Positions 1 through 6,702 of a stretch of 21,742 bases of DNA are shown here, piece after piece. Location: NCBI GenBank assembly GCA_031431235.1, contig JANPDA010000413.1:1-21742 (forward strand), read 5' to 3'. How positions within the stretch are numbered: position 1 is the first letter of the stretch; the number at the start of each line of letters is the position of its first letter. Made by a program: the position numbers and the translations under genes. This DNA comes from JANNSW01 sp031431235 (GTDB lineage Bacteria > Pseudomonadota > Alphaproteobacteria > Rhizobiales > Hyphomicrobiaceae). A model generated the notes under the pieces. That model was given only the letters and a program-made list of their open reading frames with translations, did no database searches and was not told the DNA's origin.

Positions 1-953
1 GTCGGCTCGCTCCAGGAGCGCAACGTCGGGATGTACTCGCGGGCGAACCGGGCGGCGTCGCGATGGCGCTCGAAATCACGCGCATAGGGGCAGCGCGTCA
101 GCCGGGATTCGACGTGCTCGAGCCGAAGCCCGGCCTGGTGCACCGGGCTGCTCGGGTCGCGGAGTGGCGCGGTGAACTCAGCGACCGTGCGATAGACCTG
201 GGGAAAGTTGGTCGCGACATACTCGTCTTGCGTGATGAAACCATCCCCGACAAGCTCGCGCCACAGCCGGTCGTAGGTGTCGAACATGCTGACGCCGCCG
301 GTGTGGCCCAGATAGCGGCCCTGCTCGTCGATGCCGAAATTGAGCAGGCACAGCCGCCCGCCGCTGCGCAGCTCACGCGCGCGATTGCCGAGGAAGCTCT
401 GCCAATCCAGCCTGCCCTGCTCACGGAAAGCGTCGCGCTCCGCTCCCGCAGCTCCCACCATGTGGACGTGGCTGGGGATCTGGGCAGGCGTCTGCGAGAC
501 ATAGTGCGAGGCCGTCGCCGAGAAGCCCAGATCGAGACTGCCCGGCGGGTGAATCGCCTCGTGGAACGACGTCGCCGAGGCATTGACGTAGAGGTCGGAC
601 ACTTCTCTCAGATAGCTCCTCAGATCGGTCTGGCCGTGGATCATGCGGAAGAGCTGGCTGAAGTCGTTCTTCGGCAAATCGGTGTAGACCATCTCGATCG
701 GGCGCCCGGGAAGCTGCCGGCGCAGGCGGGTGAAGACCGTGCGCCAGAGCTCGAGCGAGGTGCCGCCGTCCGCTGCACCCATGTCGGAGGCGCGGAACGG
801 AACCGGAGTGTCGGCAAGGCCCATCCTCTCGATCGCGGCGAGCACCTGCGGGGTAATCGCATCGATCGCGTCGCGCGCTCCCGTCGTCGCCTTCGAATAG
901 TAGCCGGCTCCCTTCATCGCCATGAAGCGCGCGGTCTCGGCGGGCGTGCTCAT
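1..953 (-). CDS. SABATH-type SAM-dependent carboxyl methyltransferase, 3' end outside window
   Basis: About 317 residues are readable without a stop; the C-terminus lies beyond base 1. The start ATG (951-953) has a GGAG-containing ribosome site about 7 bases upstream. The N-terminus carries MKGAGYYSKAT, like the SAM-binding N-terminal segment of SABATH enzymes. Then come a glycine motif DMGAADGGTS near residue 57, SATASHYVSQTPAQIP (compare the plant SSYSLHWLSQVP segment), and GGRLCLLNFGID near residue 200. Known family members (PF03492) methylate carboxyl groups of small acids such as salicylate, jasmonate or indole-3-acetate, using S-adenosylmethionine in the cytoplasm. The bacterial substrate cannot be read from sequence. 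Family members are usually about 350-370 residues, so some 40-50 are missing. It is divergent from the Ada-like gene. The family call is firm; the substrate is unknown. Confidence 0.85.
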   Translation of the reverse strand, partial: MSTPAETARFMAMKGAGYYSKATTGARDAIDAITPQVLAAIERMGLADTPVPFRASDMGAADGGTSLELWRTVFTRLRRQLPGRPIEMVYTDLPKNDFSQLFRMIHGQTDLRSYLREVSDLYVNASATSFHEAIHPPGSLDLGFSATASHYVSQTPAQIPSHVHMVGAAGAERDAFREQGRLDWQSFLGNRARELRSGGRLCLLNFGIDEQGRYLGHTGGVSMFDTYDRLWRELVGDGFITQDEYVATNFPQVYRTVAEFTAPLRDPSSPVHQAGLRLEHVESRLTRCPYARDFERHRDAARFAREYIPTLRSWSEP

Positions 954-1096
954 GGGCTCTCCACCTTGGGTATCATGCCCCGTGATGACAGGTCGAAGGG
1001 GTGCGATCAAGAGTTGCGGGGCCGCAAGAAACGGGTCGCAGCTTTGGCGGAAGCGGCCTAATTTGCTCGCAAGTGGCAACAGCGACAGGTGACATC
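954..1096. promoter_or_regulatory. Divergent intergenic region with an Ada-box-like motif
   Basis: These 143 bases separate the divergent SABATH methyltransferase and Ada-like genes and should hold both promoters. At 1060-1072 the plus strand reads AATTTGCTCGCAA. This fits the E. coli Ada-box arrangement of an AAT box and a GCAA box six bases apart. The site is only about 25 bases before the Ada-like ATG, closer than expected for an activator site upstream of a -35 element. It may therefore be fortuitous, act differently, or mean that translation starts later. No convincing sigma-70 hexamer pair was seen. Confidence 0.35.
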
Positions 1097-2005
1097 ATGC
1101 TCGAGTCGCAAGGCTTGTCGAAGAGCTCTGCCGGCCGTTCCGCCAGCAGCCCTCGAGCCGATGACTACGACCACATCCGCAAGGCGATCGAATTCCTGAC
1201 CGCGAGTTGGCAGGAGCAGCCGGACCTGCAGGCCCTCGCATCCCATCTCGGCCTCAGCTCCCCCTATTGCCAGCGCCTGTTCAAGCGCTGGTGCGGGCTG
1301 TCGCCGAAGGAGTTCCTGCAGGCGATCACGATCGACCATGCACGACGGATGCTCGACAGCTCCGCGAGCCTCTTGGAAACCGCCTACGAGGTCGGGCTCT
1401 CGGGCGCCGGACGGCTGCACGACCTCTTCGTCGACCACGAGGCGATGACACCAGGCGACTACAAGCGTCGCGGCGAGGGCCTCGATATCGCCTACGGCTT
1501 TCATCCCTCCCCGTTTGGGCTCGCACTGGTGATGATGACGGCGCGCGGCATCTGCGGCGTCGCATTCGCCGATGGCGAGCCGGAGCAGCAGCGGACTTTG
1601 GCCGACATGAGCGCGCGTTGGCCCGCCGCCCATTACACCGAGGTGCCAGAGCGAACCGCCACCGCTGCCCGGCGCATCTTCGAGCCGGCGGCCTGGCGCT
1701 CGCACGATCCACTGCGGGTCGTCTTCATCGGCACCGATTTCGAGGTGCGGGTCTGGCGAAGCCTGCTCGCGATCCCGTTCGGCGGGGCCTGCAGCTATTC
1801 CGATATCGCCGAGCGGATCGGGTCGCCCAAAGCCTCGCGCGCGGTTGGCGCCGCGGTCGGGCGCAACCCGGTCTCGTTTGTCGTCCCCTGCCATCGCGTG
1901 CTCGGCAAGTCGGGCGGCATCACCGGCTATCACTGGGGCATCACCCGCAAGCGTGCGATCATCGGCTGGGAGACGGGGCGAATCGTGGCAACGAAGGCGT
2001 CGTAG
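1097..2005 (+). CDS. Ada-like AraC-type regulator fused to methylated-DNA-[protein]-cysteine methyltransferase
   Basis: This 302-residue protein should repair O6-alkylguanine by irreversible transfer of the alkyl group to its own cysteine, and may regulate alkylation-response genes. Residues about 25-125 form an AraC-type double helix-turn-helix (LASHLGLSSPYCQRLFKRW, then ETAYEVGLSGAGRLHDLF). Residues about 135-295 are the MGMT domain, with the active-site motif PCHRV (Cys265) and the downstream GGITGYHWG segment. The N-terminal zinc/phosphotriester-repair domain of E. coli Ada, which carries the switch cysteine Cys38, is absent; the protein begins with about 20 disordered-looking residues before the HTH. 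The ATG at 1097 is chosen because upstream in-frame codons overlap the divergent promoter region and do not look like protein. It converges on the 2009-2497 gene, with three bases between the stop codons. Confidence 0.9.
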   Translation: MLESQGLSKSSAGRSASSPRADDYDHIRKAIEFLTASWQEQPDLQALASHLGLSSPYCQRLFKRWCGLSPKEFLQAITIDHARRMLDSSASLLETAYEVGLSGAGRLHDLFVDHEAMTPGDYKRRGEGLDIAYGFHPSPFGLALVMMTARGICGVAFADGEPEQQRTLADMSARWPAAHYTEVPERTATAARRIFEPAAWRSHDPLRVVFIGTDFEVRVWRSLLAIPFGGACSYSDIAERIGSPKASRAVGAAVGRNPVSFVVPCHRVLGKSGGITGYHWGITRKRAIIGWETGRIVATKAS

Positions 2006-2008
2006 CGG

Positions 2009-2497
2009 CTAAACCTTCCGGTACATGAAATAGCGCCTGAGATCGATCATCGGCGGCTCGGGCAGGACAACGCAACCCTCGATCTCCAGCTCCTCGTCGG
2101 AGAGCACGACCGCCCCCTTGGCGAGAGCCGCCGGCAGCGCCGCGCTGATCGAATCCGACATCAGGCGCCCATAGTCGGGAATGCCGTTGCCGATATCGCT
2201 GTGGACGAGCGCGACCCGGCCGGCGAAGCGCCTGGCCGCCGCCGGCAGCGTTTCCACCACATCGCCGAGCACCGCGTGCGCTGCGTCGGGGCGGCAATCG
2301 GGATGCGAGCTCAACGCCCGGTCGAACACGAAGATCTCGCGGCCAGGTAGGTTCCGGCGCTCGTGATCGTAGGTGCGGCCATTGCCCAGGCCAATCTCGA
2401 ACACGACACCCGGCACGTCGGCGATCAGCTCGAAAGCGGCATTCAGGCACGCCCGCTGCGCGGTCATCCGCTTGATCATGGAATCCAGGCGCGACAT
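2009..2497 (-). CDS. Small SAM-dependent methyltransferase
   Basis: This 162-residue protein has a class I SAM-binding motif VFEIGLGNGRT at residues 32-42 and an acidic strand end (IFVFDRA). A later segment, ALVHSDIGNG, resembles the post-motif region of Rossmann methyltransferases. It resembles the short stand-alone alphaproteobacterial methyltransferases grouped as Methyltransf_17 (PF12692), but I could not test this. The substrate is unknown. The ATG at 2495-2497 is preceded by a strong GGGAGGGGG ribosome site; an upstream in-frame extension is proline/threonine-rich and overlaps the permease gene, so it was rejected. It lies 64 bases after the permease gene on the same strand, so it could be the last gene of the large operon or a separate unit. 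Confidence 0.75.
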   Translation of the reverse strand: MSRLDSMIKRMTAQRACLNAAFELIADVPGVVFEIGLGNGRTYDHERRNLPGREIFVFDRALSSHPDCRPDAAHAVLGDVVETLPAAARRFAGRVALVHSDIGNGIPDYGRLMSDSISAALPAALAKGAVVLSDEELEIEGCVVLPEPPMIDLRRYFMYRKV

Positions 2498-2561
2498 GGG
2501 ACCCCCTCCCGGCGATGGCTGTGTCTGGCTGCTTGCGCCCTGATGTAGGGTGGGGTGGCGC

Positions 2562-3716
2562 TCAATGGTAGGGGTCGGCGGCGTCGCGCAGGCCGTCTCC
2601 AAAAAAATTGAACGCGAGCACGATCACAATCACCGGCACCATCGGCCACAACAGCCAGGGGTAGAGTGCGACCGCCTCGATGTTCTGGGCTTCCGCCAGC
2701 ATCACGCCCCAGCTGGTGATCGGCGGCCGCAACCCCAGCCCCAGGAACGAGAGAGCCGTCTCGCCCAGGATCATGCCGGGAATCGAGAGCGTTGCCGAAG
2801 CGATCAGGTGGCTCATGAAGTTCGGCAGCAAATGCTTTCGGATGATGTGCGACGGCCGCGCGCCCATCAGCCGGGCGGCGAGTGCATAGTCCTCCTCGCG
2901 CAGCGCCAGCAGCTTGGAGCGCACCGCGCGTGCGAGCCCCGGCCAGTCGAGCAATCCCAGGATGATGGTGATGCCGAAATAGACGAGCACCGGGCTCCAG
3001 GTCACCGGCAGCGCCGCCGATAGCGCCATCCAGATCGGCAGCACCGGCAACGAGCGCAGGATTTCGGTCACCCGCTGCACGCAGGCATCGATCCAGCCGC
3101 CGAAATAGCCCGCCATGCCGCCGATGCTGATGCCGAGCAGGAACGACACGGCAATGCCGATCAGCCCGACCGTCAGCGAGATCCGCGCGCCATAGACGAG
3201 CCGCGAGAGCACGTCGCGCCCGAGCCGGTCGGTGCCAAACAGGAAGAGCGTTCCCCCTTCCGGCGGACAGATGACATGGAAGCGGCCCTCCACGAGACCC
3301 CAGAACCGGTACTTGTCGCCGCTGCAGAAGAAGCGCAAGCGCTGCGGCCGGGATCGGTCCTCGCTGTAGTCCCGCTTCAGCGTCTCCATGTCGAGCTTGT
3401 AGCGCAGCGGATAGACGAACGGCGTCTGCAGCCTGCCCTCGTGGAACAGACGTATCGGCTGGGGTGGAGCGAAAATGAAATCGGTGTTGCGGCTGCCGAG
3501 CGCATAGGGAGCGACGAGCTCGGTCACCAGCGTCGAGCCATAGGACGCCAGCAGCAGGACGCCGGCGATGACGGCGAGCCGGTGGCGCTTGAACTTCCAC
3601 CACATCAGCCGCCATTGCGACGCGAGATAGTATCGCTCCTGCGCCGCCGACATTGCTTCGACGGCCTCGGGTGCGAACGGGGCTTTCGAGACGAAGTGAG
3701 GCATTGTCGCGGTCAT
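2562..3716 (-). CDS. ABC transporter permease, DppC/OppC/YejE type
   Basis: This is a 384-residue inner-membrane subunit of a peptide-type importer. A cytoplasmic N-terminus with the basic stretch WWKFKRHR precedes a first membrane helix at about 47-70. A long periplasmic loop (about 71-165, with PPQPIRLFHEGR and CSGDKYRFWG) follows, then the conserved FGTDRLGRDVLSRLVYGARI segment and further helices. The EAA-type coupling loop is EEDYALAARLMGARPSHIIRKHLLPN in outline. The N-terminal extension and large first periplasmic loop fit the microcin C (YejE)-like branch better than plain DppC, which is about 300 residues. Its ATG overlaps the stop of the upstream permease by 4 bp, so the two permeases are translationally coupled. 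The ligand is unknown. Confidence 0.9.
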   Translation of the reverse strand: MTATMPHFVSKAPFAPEAVEAMSAAQERYYLASQWRLMWWKFKRHRLAVIAGVLLLASYGSTLVTELVAPYALGSRNTDFIFAPPQPIRLFHEGRLQTPFVYPLRYKLDMETLKRDYSEDRSRPQRLRFFCSGDKYRFWGLVEGRFHVICPPEGGTLFLFGTDRLGRDVLSRLVYGARISLTVGLIGIAVSFLLGISIGGMAGYFGGWIDACVQRVTEILRSLPVLPIWMALSAALPVTWSPVLVYFGITIILGLLDWPGLARAVRSKLLALREEDYALAARLMGARPSHIIRKHLLPNFMSHLIASATLSIPGMILGETALSFLGLGLRPPITSWGVMLAEAQNIEAVALYPWLLWPMVPVIVIVLAFNFFGDGLRDAADPYH

Positions 3717-4714
3717 CGCCTGACCCCTCCCTCGAGCCGGATCCGCGGATCGAGCACCGCGAGCAGCACGTCCGACAGGAACATGCCCACGACCGTCAAG
3801 AGCGCCAGGAACATCAGAAACGAGCCGGCGAGATACATGTCCTGGCTCTGCAGCGAATCGAGCAGCATCGGCCCGGTCGTGGGCAGCGACATCACTGCCG
3901 AGACGATGACTGAGCCCGACACGATCTCGGGCAGCAACGATCCGATATCAGAGATGAACGGATTGAGCGCCATCCGGAGCGGGTACTTCCGCAGCAGGCG
4001 GCCCTCGGGCAGGCCCTTGGCGCGCCCCGTCACCACATACTGCTTGTTGAGCTCATCGAGCAGGTTGGCCCGCAATCGCCGGATCATGCCGGCCGTCCCC
4101 GACAATCCGATCACCAGCACCGGCACCCAGAGGTGCTCGAGCACGGAGAGGAGTTTTGCCCAACTCCACGGCTCGTCGATGAATTTGGGGTCCATCAGCC
4201 CGCCGATCGAGGTGCCGAACCAAACGTTTGCGAAATAGAGCATGATGAGCGCCAGCAGGAAGTTCGGGATCGCGATCCCCAGGAAGCCGACGAGCGTGAA
4301 GCCATAATCAGCGATCGAGTACTTGTTGGTCGCCGAGTAGACGCCGATCGGAAAGGAGACGACGTAGACGAACATCACGGTGATGAGATTGAGGATCAGC
4401 GACAGCCAGAGCCGATCGCCGACCACGTCGGACACCGGCTTGTCGTGCTCGAAGGAGTAACCGAGGTCGCCTTGCGCCAGCCCCAGCACCCAAACGCCAT
4501 ATTGCTCGTAGAGCGGCCGGTCGAGCCCGTAGCGCTGCCTCAGCGCCTCGATCTTGGCCGGGTCCACCGACTCACCCTGGGCCTCGAGGTCGGCGATGTA
4601 GGTCGACAGATAGTCGCCCTCGGGCAATTGGATGATCGCAAACACCAACACGCTGATGACGAGCAGCGTCAGCACCATCGTGGCGAGGCGGCGCAGGAGA
4701 AAAGAGATCATCAC
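3713..4714 (-). CDS. ABC transporter permease, DppB/OppB/YejB type
   Basis: This 333-residue inner-membrane protein starts with the typical FLLRRLATMVLTLLVISVLVF first helix. It then has the family's periplasmic segment (LRQRYGLDRPLYEQYGVWV, GDLGYSF) and about five further helices. The coupling loop is QYVVTGRAKGLPEGRLLRKYPLR, followed by NPFISDIG. Length and layout are normal for BPD_transp_1 permeases of the oligopeptide family. It would pair with the other permease to form the channel. The ATG overlaps the stop of the binding-protein gene by 4 bp (4711-4714), and the stop overlaps the next permease by 4 bp, so the three subunits should be made in fixed proportion. Confidence 0.93.
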   Translation of the reverse strand: MMISFLLRRLATMVLTLLVISVLVFAIIQLPEGDYLSTYIADLEAQGESVDPAKIEALRQRYGLDRPLYEQYGVWVLGLAQGDLGYSFEHDKPVSDVVGDRLWLSLILNLITVMFVYVVSFPIGVYSATNKYSIADYGFTLVGFLGIAIPNFLLALIMLYFANVWFGTSIGGLMDPKFIDEPWSWAKLLSVLEHLWVPVLVIGLSGTAGMIRRLRANLLDELNKQYVVTGRAKGLPEGRLLRKYPLRMALNPFISDIGSLLPEIVSGSVIVSAVMSLPTTGPMLLDSLQSQDMYLAGSFLMFLALLTVVGMFLSDVLLAVLDPRIRLEGGVRR

Positions 4715-6702
4715 TCGCCCTCCAGCCAGAACGTGTCGGGCCGATAGAGGCCGAAATAGGCGCCCGGATTCCAGTTGAACAGCCCCTGGCTCGGCACGTT
4801 GTGCAGCCGGTTGGAGGCAACCACCGGCTGCGGCACGCCGCAGATGAGCCCGATCGTGAACACCTGCTCGGCGTTGATCTTCAGCATCTGCGCCCAGATG
4901 CCTTCACGCTCGGCCGTGCCCGGGGCGTGCGCCCAAGCCGCGTAGAGCTCGACCAGTCGCTTGGCTGCCGCATCCTCGACTGGCTCGCCGCCCTTGCCGT
5001 TGGTCATGGTATGAAGGCCCCAGAGCGGCCAGTTGAGCTGATCGTCGCCGGTCGGGGCGAGCTCGACGGGGGAAGCGTCGGCGGTCGCGATGCCGTTCTC
5101 CAACCCGAACCAGGTCGACATCAAAGTCTCGCCGGCGCTTGCGCGGCTGCGCAAGGTCTCGCGGCGGAAGGGCTTGGTGAAGAGCTTGATGCCCGCCGCG
5201 TACCAGCTGTCGCGAATGAGCTCGAGGATGTCCGTCTCGTTCAGGTCCTCGCCCGCCGTCTCCACGATGATCTCGAGCGGCCGGCCGTCGGGCAACAGCC
5301 TGATGCCCTCCGAATCCCGCACCGACAGCCCCGCCTCATCCAGCAACCGGTTGGCCGCCTCCAGATCGAACCGCGCCCATTGGCTCTGGTACTCGGGCTT
5401 GAACAATGGCGTGCCAGGCAGCACCGTGTTGTTGGATTCGATGCCGAGCCCGAAGAACACCACCTCGTTGATCTCGTGCCGATCGATGGCGAGCGAAAGC
5501 GCGCGCCGGAACCGGGCGTCGCGCACGAGCACGCGCCAGACCGGATCCTTGACGTTCAAGTTGGGATAGAGCGCGAGCTGCGAGCCCTTGCCCGATTTCC
5601 ACAAATGGACCCGGTAGCCGTTGCGTTTCTCGCCCTGCTTCAGGATGGTGTAGTTCTTGAAATCGAGATTGCGCGCCTGCAGGTCCGCCTCGCCGGCGCC
5701 GACCTTGGCCGGGATCAGCTTGCCATTGGCGATGTTGACGACGACGCGATCGAGATAGGGCAGTTGCAGGCCGTTGCGATCCACCCGATGAAAGTAGGGA
5801 TTGCGCACCAGCACATAGCGATCCGCCGGGCTCTCGGTCGTATTGATCCAGGGATCGAGGGTTGGCATCTCCGGATTGTCGTTCTGGTACTGGTGGTCCT
5901 TCTTGTAATGAAGCCCGACCCAATCCTTGGCCTTTGCCTTCTTGACCAGCTTGCCGAGCTCGTCGGGCGCCGCGTGCTTGGCATGGAACTGCTTCAGATA
6001 GTGCGCCGGCCGGTAGATGTAGAGCGGTTGCGCGCTCGCAAGCTGGGCGAGGAAGGTCGGGTTGGGCTGCTCCCAGGCGATCCTGACCGTCACCTCGTCG
6101 ATCACGGCGAACGTCGGCAGCTTGCCATCGACCATCAGCTCGGCGAACGGCCCTTGCTTGGCGAACTCCTGGTTGAAGGCCATGTCCTCGAAGAAATAGC
6201 GGAAATCCTCCGCCGTGAAGGGTTGCCCATCCGACCATTTGTGACCGCGCCTGAGGTGCAGTGTGAACTCGCGTCCCTCCTTCACCTCGATGTCGCGCAG
6301 GATGTCGGGCCGGATCTGCAGCTTCTCGTCATAGCCCACGAGCCGCGAGTAGCCGTAGACGACCATCAGCCGGATGTCCTTGGCGCGCCCGAGCAGCGTC
6401 TCGATGGAGCCGCCGTGCCGGCCTGGCTCGGCCATGTCGACGACGAGTGGCTCTTGCGGCAGGCGTGCCGCCATTGCCGGCAGCTTGCCCGCGGCCACGT
6501 CGGCGGCAAGCAGGGGTGGCTCGCCGGCATGAAGCGGAGCGGCGACCAGGTGAACCAGCAGAAGCGCCAGCAGCGTAGGTCGGACCGAGACCGCGAAGCG
6601 GGCGATGTCCGACAGGCAACGCACGAGCGCGGATGCCGGACATCGGGCGCCCCTGGCGCCCTCAGTCCGAGCTCCGGTCTGATCCGTCCCGGTCCCCCTC
6701 AT
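4711..6702 (-). CDS. Periplasmic substrate-binding protein of the peptide-type ABC importer (SBP_bac_5)
   Basis: The 663-residue reading has the family 5 solute-binding core: LRRGHKWSDGQPFTAEDFRY, VRNPYFHRVD, DARFRRALSLAIDRHEIN and NTVLPGTPLF segments. This family delivers peptides, glycopeptides, nickel chelates or nucleotide-peptide antibiotics to the permeases. A hydrophobic signal core (TLLALLLVHLVAA, about residues 43-55) ends with PLHA before GEPP, so export and cleavage near residue 59 are expected. The ATG at 6702 overlaps the ATPase stop by 4 bp, which favours it. However, it gives an unusually long polar leader of about 40 residues, and this leader overlaps two small inverted repeats. 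A GTG at 6624 would give a normal 33-residue signal peptide but has no clear ribosome site. The start is therefore uncertain; the family call is firm. Confidence 0.88.
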   Translation of the reverse strand: MRGTGTDQTGARTEGARGARCPASALVRCLSDIARFAVSVRPTLLALLLVHLVAAPLHAGEPPLLAADVAAGKLPAMAARLPQEPLVVDMAEPGRHGGSIETLLGRAKDIRLMVVYGYSRLVGYDEKLQIRPDILRDIEVKEGREFTLHLRRGHKWSDGQPFTAEDFRYFFEDMAFNQEFAKQGPFAELMVDGKLPTFAVIDEVTVRIAWEQPNPTFLAQLASAQPLYIYRPAHYLKQFHAKHAAPDELGKLVKKAKAKDWVGLHYKKDHQYQNDNPEMPTLDPWINTTESPADRYVLVRNPYFHRVDRNGLQLPYLDRVVVNIANGKLIPAKVGAGEADLQARNLDFKNYTILKQGEKRNGYRVHLWKSGKGSQLALYPNLNVKDPVWRVLVRDARFRRALSLAIDRHEINEVVFFGLGIESNNTVLPGTPLFKPEYQSQWARFDLEAANRLLDEAGLSVRDSEGIRLLPDGRPLEIIVETAGEDLNETDILELIRDSWYAAGIKLFTKPFRRETLRSRASAGETLMSTWFGLENGIATADASPVELAPTGDDQLNWPLWGLHTMTNGKGGEPVEDAAAKRLVELYAAWAHAPGTAEREGIWAQMLKINAEQVFTIGLICGVPQPVVASNRLHNVPSQGLFNWNPGAYFGLYRPDTFWLEGE
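6645..6682 (-). other. Two adjacent inverted repeats at the ATPase/binding-protein junction
   Basis: A perfect 7-bp inverted repeat (GGGCGCC / GGCGCCC, 3-base loop) lies at 6645-6661. Directly next to it, 6662-6682 is an imperfect palindrome (TCAG...CTGA outer arms, CCG...CGG inner arms). They fall just after the ATPase stop in the transcript and just before the hydrophobic signal core of the binding protein. Such stem-loops often sit between cistrons and set the level of the binding protein. Here they could instead simply encode the leader. Confidence 0.4.
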
